A model generated the notes under the pieces. The model was given only the letters and a program-made list of their open reading frames with translations. It ran no database searches and was not told the DNA's origin. The position numbers and the translations under genes are program-made. Below, in pieces: positions 23,091 to 36,827 of a stretch of DNA of 64,000 bases (position 1 is its first letter; each line of letters starts with the position of its first letter). The DNA is from Dastarcus helophoroides (Eukaryota; Arthropoda; Insecta; Coleoptera; Bothrideridae): NCBI GenBank assembly GCA_028583605.1, contig CM053327.1, forward strand, positions 18,835,629 to 18,899,628, read 5' to 3'.

Positions 23091-23801
23091 GAATTTTTAA
23101 CTTTTTCTTTTTTAATGATATGGTACTATGCATCGCCATTTAATTGGCGATTTACACAAATTTAAATACGTACTAATTTATATAATTTTGCCATCTTTGA
23201 AGGGACAGTAATTAGTAAATATATTGTTTTATTTATTGCTTTATTTCACGCACTTCTGCTCCAGATCAAATCTCGTTTGGATTAAATTTTCTTCCAGAAG
23301 CCACAGATAGTGATAGTGTGAATCTATGAATACGTTCATTGTTTCCTCGGTAAGCTATTTTATAGAACGCAATTTTCCGATTTTGGTAATAACTTATAAA
23401 TGTTGTACAAGTTGAGAGGTCGGTTTTCCTAACCTAATAAATATTACCCTAATTAATGCACTTTCTCAAAAAGTAATCTAAAGCTGTAAATTTTTCACTA
23501 AAAAAATAAAACAACATGTTGAAAAAAATTAATAAAAAATAACTTATACCAACAATTATAACAATTAATTTGTAGGACTTATGACATGATATAACAAAAA
23601 TGTTTATCATCTTTAGAAAATTATTTATTTAATTATTTAATCTCGACGTTAAAGGCAGCTGTTACATAAAATCGTTTTCTAAAGTGTTTCAGATGGTCAT
23701 TTTAAATGCTAAGGTCGATAGTCTTCGATATAATTTGCATCTTTGTGCTAAGAGCAAGAAGGTAACATAAACTCTTCCAGTTCATACCAGATTATACCTA
23801 C

Positions 23802-23967
23802 CGAGTCCTGCTTCGGCAACAACCCATGATACTCTTAAGAACAACATGACCCCCCAAATATTGAGTAAGCAAGGTATAAGGACACCTTGAATCCATCCTA
23901 ACTTGATGCCCTCGTGGCCTGAGCCCTGAACTAGTTTTTCTTGTGAATCTACATGGTTATTGGGTTC
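23802..23967 (-). CDS. SLC12 cation-chloride cotransporter, coding exon 2
   Basis: A 166-base exon between a strong acceptor (pyrimidine tract then TTTTCAG) and the donor GTAGGT. It opens with [17 protein letters not shown], then [20 protein letters not shown] and [16 protein letters not shown], ending one base into a Gly codon. The segment [19 protein letters not shown] is TM1, with the unwound NIWGV stretch that holds part of the ion site in SLC12 structures. It joins exon 1 in phase 0 and exon 3 in phase 1. Fully intact. Identification to the NKCC/NCC branch rather than KCC rests on the GWIQG and NIWGVMLF wording. Confidence 0.95.
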
Positions 23968-25789
23968 CTGAAAAGAAAAATAATAATAATAATGATAACA
24001 ATAAAATGTAAGCATTGTAGACGCCACTGTACATATTGATTTAAGGCGCTGTTATGATATAACTGTTATTTGCGAATTCGCTTCAGTACACTACATAAAT
24101 GTAGCTAGAAAATTATTTACTAAACATATTCATTTATTTTTATGATGCTGTGTCGTTTTAGACTTACTGACACATTTTAAATAAATCACCGCCAAAAAGA
24201 AGAATTATTTTCACATATTTTCCTTGCATTTAGATAATACTTTAACCATACTGAGTACGTAATATATCTTTTATATTAAGATTTTCAGAGTGGAATGATA
24301 AACGTTAATATTTGTAAACGTTGATTACATTTTCATTTCCTAATCAAATCTCATCACATAAAAAGGGCTCATTTTAATTTAATTACATTTAATTTAAATT
24401 TCATACATAATGTGACAGTGAATTTATCCTGAAGCTGCAGTGAGAGCGACATCCTATTATTTAATGAATACAAAAAAACAACACACGAAAAAAAACAAAC
24501 ATTATTTTCATATTCGTAAGTTGTAAGCATTGTGTTAATTACATAATTATCATAATCAACCAATCTTTCAAGCGGTACAAAGTTTGTGGTAAAACTTTGT
24601 TTTTATGTACAAAATATAATGCAATCCTGATATCTTTCGTTCAAATACTCTCAATATTTATGATTTTTGTTTACATGTTTGTGAACGATACTTTTGTAGA
24701 TGCGGTAGGGAGAAAAGAATTATTTTTAAACGTTGTTGGCGAAAAAAATTAAAAAGAGATATAAAGTAATTTAATCTCACACCCCCAGTTATTCGAAGGT
24801 AATATTGTATATAACATAACAATTTGTGTAGGTGAAATTAGGGTAAGTGTAAGTAAATAATAAAATAAAAATTCGGCCAAGATCAAGTCGAGCTTGTACA
24901 ATTAGGGTTTCGTGCCAATTACCACAGTGAACACTCAATAGACCAAATTAAATGATTTTTAATTATTAAATGAATTTCAAATTTTATACAAATTTTCTTG
25001 TGTTACAATTAAAAATTAAAAAAATTGTCTATTTTCAGATATACATACTTTTCTCTACAATCAATCCAAATTTTTATGGAACTAAATTACTGTGCTGATA
25101 ATATCTCAGATAAAAAGCATTTCTTCATGACTAACATAGTTTATGAGATCGCGTTAAAATGTTTGATTCCATCTGCAATGACCGCGTTACGTTGTGCTAG
25201 CTCCGAAAATATTCACCTAAATGAAATAATGTAAAGGAAAAATTTGACCTGCATTTTATCTTTCAGTTAAATCAAGGTTTTTATTTGAATAAAAATATTA
25301 CTATATGGGTCAAGCACCTATTTTTCCATAAAATATTCTTTTCTCAATAACTATTAGCATATCGAAAAAACTGATGTTTTTCGATAATCTATGGTCCAGT
25401 ATCTAATAACCGTATTAATATTTAAATTTTATATTTAGAAACATGGAGAACATGAGGGGGAACCGTCTTTTCTGACTCATTTTAAGATGTATCTTTAAGA
25501 CGACTAGACCGAAAATTATTAAAAAAACATTTTAGGATCCTTAAAGGTAGCTCTTTCCAATGATACCGTACAGGATACATTAACTAAAATTTGATTTTTC
25601 GGGGACCAAATTAACCCTCCATTTTGTTATAAAATATTTTCGTGTTCTAATCGTTGACTGGTGGTAGTTGTGTCAGTTATCGAGCAAATTTTCAGATTTC
25701 TACGTTAAACAGTTTTAGAGAAAAACCTCTTTGTGACAGAGGGACGGACGGACGAGTGAGATTATAAGGGTTCCGTTTTTTCTTTTTAA

Positions 25790-26840
25790 GTTTTAAGGCA
25801 TGGAAGACTAAAATTGAAAAAAATTGCAAGATCTTTTTAAAATTTCGACTTTCTCTAGAAATGTTAGGGTTTTTCCAGAAATAAAAACGAATAGGCAGGT
25901 TTAAGGGCAATATTTCAAAATAAAGTAGATATTTTAAGAACATTCTTAATTTTGCTGTTTTCTCAAACTTACATGCTTAAACTAAAATTTTTTTCTTGTC
26001 TTTTAACTCGAACCTTTACAAGAGTTTTCAACCTGGGAACTACATAGATTAGAATACGCACCAAAGATCTCCTTAGGTCGAGATGCGGGGCGGACGAAAT
26101 AAAACACGAAACAACCCATATCTATAATATATGTGTAATCTAATCTAACTCAAAACTTCTACAAAATAGTCATAATTTCGGAAAAAATGAAAAAATCCAA
26201 AACTATGAGTTAAAGTCAAATCCTTGAAAAAAAAACAAAAGTATTTAAAAGAAGTCTCTTAAAATTTCCAGTTTGAACGTAAGTTTTAATATCAAGTTTA
26301 CTCCAAATGGCGACATTTTTCTAAAAATTATTGTAAACATTTTTGTATATTTTGGGTTTTCCTCGAAACTGGATTTTTTTCTCAAAATTTGCGTTTTTGA
26401 GGTTCAAATTCTCAAAAGTAAATTTTCGGGATTTTTTTTATAACTATGAAGCTTAAAGTTGAAACTCAGAAAAAATTCGACATTTTAAAAAGAGCTTAAT
26501 GCATTAAATTTATTTTCAAAATGTATATTTTGACATTTTTCTTTAATTTGCAAATGTAACCTCTTTTTTATAATTTTAAGCTGCGAGCGAAATTTCAGAT
26601 TTAAAAATTGAAACTTTCAAATTATTTTCATTTAAAACCGAAATTCTTATATTGAAGTCGTCAAAATATGTGAATAAACTTCACATTTCAAGAATTTATT
26701 TTACATGAACTGTAAGTTTATTTGAAATGTTGAGTTTCTCCTACATTTTCTTTTCTAAAATTTCGACTTAAAAGAAATGTAGGCTTTTTGGAAATTGGAA
26801 TGGTTTTCCAATTTGGCATTTTTTTAAATAACTCTGAAAT
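25790..26840. repeat. Quasi-periodic AT-rich array
   Basis: The same theme as at 6110-7260 (AAATTTCGAC, TTTTTAAA, TCGAAACT) in a looser form. Units are diverged and orientation is mixed. No coding potential. Confidence 0.45.
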
Positions 26841-27581
26841 TTAAAATCGTCCGGAATGTTTCTGGTCATCTTGTTAGTCCGTTAATGGCCCAACTATTTC
26901 ATTCAACCGAATATGTACTACAGTCGCCGCCTTTCAAATTTGAATGGTTTTGATTTCCGTGGAAATTTCATCTGAATTTAATCATTGCAAATTGAACTTT
27001 ATTCAGCGGCACAACATAAAGAGGGTATATTGACAGACATACTACTATTAATATTTTTTAGAAAATAATACTAAGAAGAACTAGAAATTGATTGTCTTCC
27101 CGCTTAAACTTTGGCTTTTTGAGCATCACTTAAAAGAGTTGGCATACTTCAGATAACGTTTTAGCTTGTGTTAATGTTAAATTTAATGTATATTTGACAT
27201 ATATCAAATTCAGCGATAGCTATGGTTCAACGCCTAAATTACATAATGCAATTTTACCGTTCAAATTTGGGTGACGGCCATAATACATGATTTTCGAGAG
27301 GTCCATACTGACCCTCGTTATCTTGGGCACGGTGTATAGGCCAAAATGTGTAAATTTAAAATCATTAATGAAAAGCCATAGTGTTTCTCACGTTTCTTAC
27401 AGTAATATATGGTAACGATTACATCGAATTGGTTCATTTCGGTATGAAGAAACTCTATTTAGTAACTTTAAACATGTTCTCTAAATTTGACTTTTTTTCT
27501 CAAAAGATTCAGTTTTCACATTTAAACCAAAATTAAGTCAAATTTTTGAAAAGTAGCCTTTTTCAAGAGTTCTGAGCAAGG

Positions 27582-27650
27582 GCCGGATTTAGATATGATG
27601 AGGCCCTAAGCTATTTGAGCTACGGGGTCATTGTGGCCAAGTAGATGTTA
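27582..27650. mobile_element. Possible hAT-type element end
   Basis: The string CAAGGGCCGGATTTAGATAT followed by GATGAGGCCCTAAGC resembles the GGCCGG...GGCCC ends of many insect hAT elements. I did not find a matching partner end or target duplication, so this is a fragment at best. Confidence 0.3.
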
Positions 27651-29769
27651 AATTTATTACATTACCGGAAACTTTTTAGCGAGCAAAAAAAGTTCATCAT
27701 GCTGCTTCCAGAATTTCTGGTTATGGCGGGGCTCAAAACTTGTGGTGACCAAAAAAAAGCTTTTTCACACATAGCAATTATTCTGCAAAGGCCTTCCTTA
27801 TATCAACAATTAACAATTTTATCGACAAATAAAAATAAAGGTTCTCAACCCTATTTTGTCCAACAACTTTTTCTAGACAACACTCTATGTCCAAATATTG
27901 GATGGTTGGGACCCTAAGAATGTTATAGCTTCTTATATTTAAACTTAGCATTGGTTCTAAGAAAATAGTTTTTTAAAATTTTAATAAATTTGTCAATTTT
28001 TGTTTTTTTTTTTCTCAGATTTTCATGTCTCAACTCGTTTTCTTTGTCACATACTGTGAAGTACATTCGAAAAATTTTTAAATATCACAGTCGTTTGTCC
28101 AGAGTTTCTTCCAGAAGTTTGCTCAATAGTTTTTATTATTCATACATTTTAAATATTACTGCGTAAAAGTTATGAAAAAGTATTTAATCTTGATAAATTT
28201 ACAGATTTCTTTATGATAAATCATTTTATCATGATAAATTATAATAACATAAATATTTTTTAAGATATGGAAGGATTTGCGTAATAGACACTTTATCAAA
28301 TTAAAAGAAAATTAAGTAGTGCCGACTGCACTCGAAAATTTTTGAAGATCTGCCTTAGGTATCATGATACTCTTACTACTACTTTAGTTATAGTGTCATG
28401 CTTAGGTATATCAAAGCGCATTAGTAGCGAAAAAAAAAATGTGAATTTTAAAATAAATATTAAAACTAAGATCGCTCTTGGATCCTATGTACCATTTAAA
28501 TGCTATAAAAAGTTTTGAGACCAATAAAACTTTTTCGTTATTCCATTTTTCATACATAGAGACTAACCCACTTGCAAATATTTAACTGCGCTTTAAAACC
28601 AAATAATTCCGGTTGTTCCTGCGTTCTGAAAATTATTTGCTTTAAATTTGGCGATGTTCTCTGCAGATGCTCCGGTGAGCTTAGCAGTGTGTCATGGAGG
28701 GCATAGTGAAGTGATGAGTGAGAGGAGTCTCTATATCATCGTAAAACAATTTCCTATCCTTACGGATGCCTAATAATGAGTTTTGTTCTTCACACGCAGC
28801 AAACCAGCATGTAAACTTTTCAATAGTGTATATGTGTAGCTTTAAAAGATCTTGGTCGGAAGAATAAAACAATAGAACAATATTATATTTGTACTCTTCA
28901 GAAAAGTGACTTATGGTTTACATTTACGTTCGATATGTTATCGGGTGGGGAAATGACTTTTTTTTAATTATTGCTGTGTTAGGTAAGAAATCATTATTTA
29001 TAGCTGGTTTACATTAAATCAGGGGAAAAGCAAGTTGGAATAGCAGAAACAGTATACATAATCTCAAGAAGACAGTTAATTCCAAGACTGAGCTGCAGTT
29101 ATATTCCACATTTCCATCGATCGTTATTTTGGCTGAAACCTCACAAAAGCGATAATGAAGGCATGAAAATTATATTTTTTAAGAAAAAAAGTTAAAAGGG
29201 AAATAGTAAGAAAAAGAAGAGAACAAAAAACAAGAGAACTAAAAGAGCTTGAAAAATTAAAAGAAAAGACATAAAAACATGGAAATGTCAAACATAAATA
29301 AATACACATTGTATATATTTGGGTATGAATATGTAGTTTGAATACATTTTCATGCATTTCCATTCAATAAATAAACCTCCATAATGTTCAATTTTTTTCC
29401 AAAGCAACTTAACAATTCAAATTTGATGACAATTACTGGAAAAGTTAATGACAGTTATTGGTTATTGCAAAACTCGCATATGATAAAATGACACTGACAA
29501 ATAATAATAGTTTTATTAAAAAATCGTTTTTGACAAAAACTAATTGGTAGTTTGATAGCAAAGAAACTAATTTTCCTTTTAGGAGTTAGTGATATGAAAA
29601 AAAAGGCATCCACTTTTTTCGATATCAGTAATAAGTTAGAGGTACGTCTAGTAATGACAAATATTGGTGCCATAACCGTACTTAAAGCTGTAGTGGCGAA
29701 AAATGAATGACACAAAAATAGAACGAGTTAACATTTAAGTTTCTCGTAAAATTGGGAGAAAAGACAGTG

Positions 29770-30215
29770 GCTATTGAGGTCCAGGGTGGCTTGTGTTCGC
29801 CCAGAACTGGTTAACAAATGAAAACGGATGGATGTTGCATCTTGACAACGCGGCATCGCTTTCAAAGTTGGTTGTTCATCAGTTTTTGATATCCAGCGGC
29901 GTGCTTCCCAATCTCCCATATTACCCAGATCTTGTCCCCTGAGATTTATTTCTTTCCCCAAAATAATCACGTCAAAGGTGCATATTTTCTAAATGTTGAG
30001 GACATCCAGAGAGCTACGTATTTTTTAAGTGATCACTTTGGAGGAGTTTCAAGGTTGCCTTTCAAATTGAGAGCGTCAATGGAAACGTTGCATCGAACTA
30101 GGAAGGACTTATTGTGAAGAAGTATATCTATCAGACTAATTTGATTGTAATATTTAACATATGTTTGTAAAAATGTCTCTTTATTTGTCACACCTTTTAT
30201 GTATCTCTTTTCGAA
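29770..30215 (+). pseudogene. mariner-type transposase fragment
   Basis: The plus strand reads RPELVNK, then WMLHLDNAASLSKLVVHQFL, YYPDLVP and DLFLSPK, followed after a frameshift by NVEDIQRATYFL. In mariner transposases (including the one fused in SETMAR) these correspond to the blocks around the second catalytic Asp (HDNAP), the PYSPDLAP(C)D third catalytic Asp and the VEDIQ helix. Stops and frameshifts show it is dead. The N-terminal half is absent. It lies antisense in SLC12 intron 1. Confidence 0.75.
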
Positions 30216-31713
30216 AATACTTTTTCACTGTAGTTGAGTAAGTATTACTTGTTTTAGTTTATACTTCATTTCATGCACAAATAATGTGATTATGTATGAA
30301 TTTTCTTTTATTTGGTGTAATATACAAATGTTTCTTTAATTTGGTTAAATAAATATAAAAGGAAAGTTTCATATTAAATTGGCAGGGGTAGTAGAGGTGT
30401 TTCCAAAATAATGTGGGATCTTGCACGAGAATGGGTGACTTCCCGGAAAATTTTCTTGTGAAAATAATGTTCGCCGAATTGTAAATCCTCAATGATATCT
30501 ATATTTATATTAATTTAAAAAGTTGCGAATTCTGACTATCTAAGACTAAACGCATTCATTCAATTGCTAGCTCAACTAAACTATGCAATCGAGTTGTCAG
30601 TATATTACGATTTTAACTCAACTACACTATTTAGGCGGTGCAGATGTGTATACAGTCGACTAGACACATGCATAATATACATGCTAGATCAAAATTCCAA
30701 AACTGAGTAAAAACCATTGCATTCACTCAGAAAACAATTAAGAAATGAAAAGTTCCATACAATACATTATGATCTGCATAATTCAGCAGACAAAATTTCT
30801 AAGTATTACAATGCAGATAAAAAGTGTTGGTAAATTATTTTTATTTATTAATTTTTATACAAAATACTAAACGACAGGTATCGACTTTTTAATCGTGTGC
30901 ACTCCCATCAGCGACTGTGTATATGTAATCGCAGACCGATAGTCGTACGACAAATTTATCAAAAGTCAATCCATATGGCTTTTTGACTAAAATTGAATGT
31001 ATGCGCCTAGCCTTAAGGCAATGAAATCAAAATATGGGTAATTCCTTCTTTACCAACTAACATTAAGCGAAACGTTTGAAAAAATACTAAATCTGTTAAA
31101 AGCACATTATACTAGCATATTCTCAAAAAGTAATTTAATTTTCAATTTGATACAAAAAAATGTTTAACAGGACGTTGTATATTTATTAAAAATTTGATCA
31201 TAATGAATAAAAAAGCGGCTCACTAAAATGTGATTATTTAAACTAAAAATCTTTTAACATGGCTCATGAAAGCCTAAAAAAGGTATAAAAATTGAAATTT
31301 ATTATGCTTTTCTACATCGTTCTAATTTTTAATCAACTTTAATTTCATGTTTCTTCTGTGGTTTGTCTTGATTCAAGCAGATTAGCGCCTAATGATAAAA
31401 TCGGTAAAATGTATTTGAATCTGAATATTTAATTTTACGTTCAGAATATACAGCTATTTCTCTTTCAATTTTCCCTTCTACATGCAGTGTTAATTATTTA
31501 ATATTATTCGTATTATTATATGAACTTATAAATTTCCAACGTACTGCAAATCCAATTGCTGCAAAAATAAAGAATCAAATGGTAAAAAAACGACCTTAGC
31601 TTATTGATTTTTTCAGAAATTAGAAGGTTGCATGTGTGGCGGTAAATCCCATATAACCGGAAATATCTGATAATTCTAGATAATTAGCAGACACGCTAAG
31701 ATCATAATCTTAC

Positions 31714-31998
31714 TTTATTTACATCTTCACCGCCATGAAGTTCTCCCAAGGAAGGTCTTTTTATGGCACGCCTCGAATTTCTATAATTTTCCAAACGAGG
31801 CAAAGCCTCTCTTGTGAACTGGATCAAAGATTTTTTCCTCTTTGGTACTTTAACTTCGTTTATGTTCAAATTGTTTGTATTGGAGGAATTCACTAAACCA
31901 TTTGCACTCTTTTCACTACCGGCACAATTTTCATGAAGCTGAAAAGCGTTATTGTCCAAACCCCGTTCGACATCCTTCGAAGAATATCGCCTATCCAT
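31714..31998 (-). CDS. SLC12 cation-chloride cotransporter, first coding exon
   Basis: Ninety-five codons from an ATG to a phase-0 donor (AAA|GTAAGA). The frame carries the cytoplasmic N-terminus, hydrophilic until KVPKRKKSLIQFTREALPRL, then ENYRNSRRAIKRPSLGELHG. The FTREALPR-YRN and RPSLGELHG pieces match the short N-terminal domain conserved just before TM1 in the NKCC/NCC branch. I chose this ATG because it is the first in a frame that stays open into the conserved domain. I do not see an RFxV kinase-docking motif. Upstream, 32000-32300 is somewhat GC-richer and probably holds the 5' untranslated region or promoter, but no clear promoter motif is seen. Confidence 0.88.
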
Positions 31999-33834
31999 TT
32001 TGTCACAAACACTAAACTAGCGTCCAAAGAAAAGTAATTTAAACTTCACGATATTTATGTCATTCAGGTAAAAAGTACATAATAATATTGTTATCTGTCG
32101 ATCATTTAAAAACTTTATCTAGTCGCGCACCGCATTTTAATAAGTGGGGACGGTGTGACGGCATGTATGGATCTGCTGTGGTTCCCGCGTTTCAGCTTTC
32201 AGGGATTCTACTAAAATGAATTCGCGATGGGTTTTCCTTAAGTAGATTGCGCTGCTTCTATTAAAGTAATGCATCGCCGATTGTCGGTTTTAAACTTGTT
32301 GATATCGGATTCGTCCAACTTATGACCACCAAAACCTGTTTCTTAGTTAGCCAATTTTGATTAATCATGTTTTGTTTAATGACTTTTTGCTTATATATTT
32401 GCTTAATTTCAGAGAATAACAATAGTCATGTAACATCACATGTAGTTCCTATGAAAATTAGGACCCAAAACCATATGTATCTAGCTTCTTTCAGCAAGAT
32501 TATTTTACCTATTTCGAATATATGGGATCAAAATGCTTTATTCTACTAAATTTTGGGTCTTTCTATCCTTTTATCCAAAAGCAATAATTCTTACTTTTAT
32601 GGCTTCAAAAAAAAGGGAATCTGATTATCACAAGTCATAAAATCCAGACATTATTTTATAATAGTAATTTGAAAATTTATGTTTCACTTTACTTGAATAT
32701 TCGGCATTCTATTTTAGAGGTTTTTTATTTATATTTTCATATTCAATGTTCATAAAACAAAGTATTTTTGGGTATTAACCCCAGAAGAAAAATTAAGAAA
32801 AATTTGTTGCCAAAATTAGATTTTCGGAAACACTCGATACACACTTATTAAACAATTCGTAAAAATAATTTAATTTAAAAATATTCGGGTACACACTTAG
32901 ACATTAAGAGGAGCTTGCAAAATATTTGATTTAGCTATAGGTAAAGCTGATAAAACCCCTACTAAAATGATGAGTAGAATTCGAAAAATACCATAAAATA
33001 TATAGGTTGTAATTAAAAATAAAATGAAGTTACCATTTGCCCTAGGGATATAGAACATCCTGTATAATTAAAACTATTTTTAAATTGTAAAGCTGGGCAG
33101 TTTAGCAATGATGGCAAAAATGAATAATGGCCGAAATTTAAAAAAAATGATAATGCCTGAAAATATTTAATCTAAAAAATTCTAATAAAAATTACTTACT
33201 GCAAATAAGGCCTATCCTCAAATAAGGCTTGTATCTCCAAAAAGCCAGTTATATCAATTTAACTTCAAATATACTTCAAGTTTACGTACAATCTATCCCT
33301 ATGAATCGGTACGGAGGATGTAAGTCACCCGTGTCTATACCTTGCGGTTGTGGTAGTATATTATTTGCAAGAAATTATTATCTGGTGGTAGGGTTATAAA
33401 ATTGCTGCAATTTCAATGTGGTTTAATGTGTTATATCCTTTTGATTTAAGCAATTAATATTTATTCCACCTTCAACCATGTAATTATCTATTCACGGCTT
33501 TGAATTTCATTGTACCGAATATTTGAATTTATTATAAATTTATAAATGTTTCTTGGTGCGACAAAGTACACCTAGGATTCTTAATAAAGACTTAGACCTT
33601 ATCCCAAATCCTGAATTTTACAATATTGCTTTAACTTGTGTTTGCGTTGTTGTTTAACATTTTAGTAAAATGACTATTTAATCAATCATTTATTAAATTA
33701 TCAGGGATCAGTCGTCGATAACCAAACTGGCGTAAGATAATTGACTTTTCCAACCCTTACTTCGTGGCATTCTTTACAAACTTTCTTAAGCAGGGTCTTA
33801 AGAAATGATGTGAATTGTTTTTTATTAGTATAAG
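31999..33834. other. Region upstream of the SLC12 start
   Basis: Includes a less AT-rich 300 bases next to the start codon (for example GTCGCGCACCGC and GGGGACGGTGTGACGG) that may be promoter or 5' untranslated exon. Beyond it the sequence is plain AT-rich DNA. A 60-codon plus-strand frame at 32367-32549 has no recognisable content. Confidence 0.4.
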
Positions 33835-34012
33835 GGTTCGTATACACTAGACAAGATACTTTATTTCGTAAATTTTCTCTGCGTCAAAAGATAAAATATA
33901 TTAAGTGTCACTATTCGAGACTTATTTACACAGTTGAGGATCTCGGATAGGATAAATGACAGTTATCTCAGAGAGAAATGTACGGAATAAAGTGTCTAGT
34001 GTAAACGCACCG
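33835..34012. mobile_element. Small MITE with about 45-bp inverted ends
   Basis: The left end reads GGTTCGTATACACTAGACAA, then CTTTATTTCGTAAATTTTCT. The right end, read on the minus strand, is GGTGCGTTTACACTAGACAC, then TTTATTCCGTACATTTCTCT. The arms match at most positions over about 45 bases, enclosing roughly 85 bases without coding content. I could not settle the target duplication, so the superfamily is open. Confidence 0.65.
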
Positions 34013-35461
34013 TCATATTTTCGAGATTATCTTACATTTAATTTTACAGGCCTTATTAGGTGACTATGATTTAATACGGCTACTTGGTTAAGGGTTCTGA
34101 AATATTTATTTTTACCTAGGTTCTAATTAAAAAATATGACCTATTTCTTCATTACTGGTTATTAAGACGTGATATATTTAAAATAGGTTTGATATTATTT
34201 TTTACCCATATATTTACCGAGATATTAGCATTTTAAATTAGGTAGGTCTTATTTTCATCAAGCATCTTATTTGTAAAAATAATCGAGTTTCCAATAGAAA
34301 CTTTCGGTATAAAGTAAAAATCAAAACATCAGCTTGAAATTTTGAATATAAAGTTGAAATCATTGATAAAACCAAAAGTGCTTACCACGAGAATTAGTTT
34401 TATAGTTTACAGTAAAGTTTTCGCAGAAAAGCGTGCATCTTCAATCTCAATACATAAAAATGTACTTTTGTGTTCAAAATTATTCATAACCTAAACATAT
34501 CTTATGCCACAAAAAAATATTCCTCATCATATTCCAATTCTCGTATGACCAGATACAGTGGTTGTAAATAAAAATGTTCTCTAGTCGATTTTATGATCCT
34601 GCACTGATCTGAGTTGTATTAATCGAGTTTGGTATGAGATAAACAGAAATCAGAACAAACGAACAAGTAAACAAAAGCAAAGATATAGAAAGAGAAATGA
34701 GTGGGACTAAATTATCCATTACGATAAAACACCACTTCTATTATTTTTAAGTTCCATTTTTTTTAATGTCATAATTCTTTGGATAGTCTTTGCTCATCGC
34801 TTTCAGCACAGATGGGCCAACAAAAGTGCTTATGAAAACTGATGCGCTATGACATTGTTTACAATTTTCAAATTCCTTTAAATTATAAATTTTTGGCAAC
34901 TTTTTTACCATAACTTTTTTTTGTACACAGTTGCATTTAGAACGAACGATATAATTTATTTTAATCGGAGATCGGAACTAATTTGCCATAACCCTGTAAA
35001 TACCTATACAAATTGAGTTAAAAGATATTAGGTACATTCTATAATTTTGTTTAAACACGTGTAACAAGCTTTTATGTTATACGTACGATGATATATCGTG
35101 CACGTGACAGAGAGTCTAGATTTTTTATTATTATTTAAGTAATCACTTATAGATACAAAAATGTGAATGTTTTTTTCTAATTGTAAGACTCAGTTAATGA
35201 AGATAATAGGAAATTGGATTATTAAGATTAGCTAGCATACAATGTAATGCAAATTGCTTACAATTATTTTGAATAAATATTTGCAGTTGCTACAAATTGT
35301 AAAATTAATCAAACTAGCGGTACTTGACTCGCTTTCAATTTATTTATGAAACTACAAAAAGATACCAATATTTCAAGGATTTACTTTTTATCTAACATAA
35401 ACCTTCGATAACAGAAATGAATCGTTATTCAAAAGATATGGACGTATATGTATATATTGTA
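34013..35461. other. Intergenic stretch without recognised features
   Basis: AT-rich sequence between the small MITE and the second pogo element. No frames of note, no repeats with recognisable ends. Confidence 0.45.
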
Positions 35462-36186
35462 CAGGAAGACCCTGCTTAACGTCGCTCCGTTTAGCGCTGT
35501 TTCGGTTTAACGCCTTTTTATTGAAATGCTGGGATTCCCTCAAAAATTACATGCATAAAAATTGCACAACATACATTATAATTTTTTTTTGAATGAGGCA
35601 ACGAAAAAATGTTTAAAAGGAGCGTGGAAAACCATTTGGTCAGATATAAATGAGGACGCCGACAGTAGAAAATCTGTTGTTGATATCAATGAAATAGTCG
35701 AATTAGCGAAACAAACACGGTATAGAAACAGGAAAGATTTCAAAAAAAATGTTAATGATGATCTCAAGGAAATATTGGATCAAGAAGGATACAAATATAT
35801 TGAAAATAGTGATTCTGAAAGAGATCAAAAAATAAACTGTCAAGGTCATTTCTAAAAACCAGTTTAGCTACAGAAATTATGAACCAATTTATTGAAAGTT
35901 GAGGCAGATTTTGATAGGAGTTCAAAGGCAAGGCGGAGTGCCAACTTCTTATAGGGTGCAAAAGAAAAATACAAATGACATTGGGCACCTTTTTGATAAA
36001 AAAAACGAAAAATTGGAAATGCAGAAGAAATCTGAATGATTCTAAACATAAATGATGACTTACTTTTTACACCCGTTTTCCCATAACACCATTATTTATA
36101 TGAAAAGATAACCTCGTTTAACGCTGTTTCGTATAAACGCTCTACTTGGTTGGAACATAACCCCCGCGTTAAGAGGGGTATTACTG
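35462..36186 (+). mobile_element. Internally deleted pogo/Tigger element
   Basis: Inverted ends CAGGAAGACCCTGCTTAACG and (minus strand) CAGTAATACCCCTCTTAACG are flanked by TA on both sides, the standard pogo/Tigger target. Just inside both ends lie related GTTTAACGCTGTTTCG words. At about 725 bp it keeps only the C-terminal part of a transposase (35562-35855). This is a different family from the 13.5 kb pogo copy, since the ends are unrelated. Confidence 0.85.
35562..35855 (+). pseudogene. Tigger-type transposase, C-terminal fragment
   Basis: The 97-codon frame reads NEATKKCLKGAWKTIWSDIN, then VVDINEIVELAKQ and NVNDDLKEILDQEG. In Tigger/jerky transposases the region after the DDE core has a helix ending in W-K-x-(L/I)-W, then an EIVELA helix and a short acidic DDLKEIL helix, as here. 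The catalytic core is missing because of internal deletion. Further decayed C-terminal sequence may continue to about 36050. Confidence 0.65.
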
Positions 36187-36354
36187 TATATGCAGGGTCC
36201 TGCAACAGTGCGTCGGGCATCTATAGGTCCTATAATAAAGAAGTTAGAAACTTCCGTTCACATTGCAGACCTTAACTGTGTACAAGGATGCTATTTCAGG
36301 AAAATATGTTCACATGTACAGGGATGTCCTCCAAAAAGTGTGAGCCGCTGAGGG

Positions 36355-36465
36355 CCTAACTTGTACAGGATGTCCAAAATTCAATGCCAAATTGGCTGAA
36401 ATATGAAGCAATTTTTCTTCGTTTTTTCAAATGGAACACCCTTGTATATTTTTTCTGTGAGATAC
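36355..36465. mobile_element. Fragment with CACCCTTGTATA-type end
   Basis: GTACAGGATGTCCAAAATTC and, 85 bases later, ATGGAACACCCTTGTATAT form the imperfect paired ends often seen in insect transposon remnants (ACAGGGTGTCC / GGACACCCTGTA). A second GTACAGGGATGTCC lies just upstream near 36319. No coding sequence remains. Confidence 0.4.
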
Positions 36466-36497
36466 AGAATTAAAAAATTATCATTTTTTGTATCTAA

Positions 36498-36827
36498 TGT
36501 AACAAAATGTAATTGTACAATTTAGCTAGGGAATTTTCCAGAAAATTTGATAAGGGGAAGCAGCCGCGATAATAAATCAAACGTCAAATAAGCGCTTCAG
36601 AAATTTCGGAAAACGATAAGCCTTATCTGTCAAATTCTTCTAGAACCCGATCTGGGACCTATATAAGGCGGTCACTTTTCCCTCAGTTGGTCAGTTAGTT
36701 AGTTGGTTGTTAGAAATCAAAAAACAGTGTTAATGAATTGGAATTGTAGTGTTCCGAGTTCAGTTTAGAAATAAAGTGGTTATACTTCACAGAGTATTTA
36801 ATTATTTCGAACCGATAACGCGCAACA
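36498..36827 (+). mobile_element. LTR of an LTR retrotransposon, plus orientation
   Basis: Begins TGTAAC and ends about CGCGCAACA. Inside lie a TATA-like CTATATAAGG near 36660, a GGTCAGTTAGTTAGTTGG stretch and a GAAATAAAG polyadenylation-type signal near 36770, in the order expected for U3-R-U5. A second copy in the opposite orientation lies at 38024-38367 and shares words such as GATAAGCCTTATCT, GTGTTCCGAGTTCAG and CGAACCGATAACGCGC. No internal gag/pol sequence follows, so it behaves as a solo LTR. Confidence 0.75.

Larger units (their letters stand above)
23968..31713 (-). other. SLC12 intron 1
   Basis: A 7.7-kb intron between the start-codon exon and the TM1 exon. It holds an AT-rich array (25790-26840), a possible hAT end (27582-27650) and a mariner fragment (29770-30215). 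Other parts, including frames at 25025-25234, 27645-27917 and 28681-28872, show nothing I can identify. Confidence 0.7.
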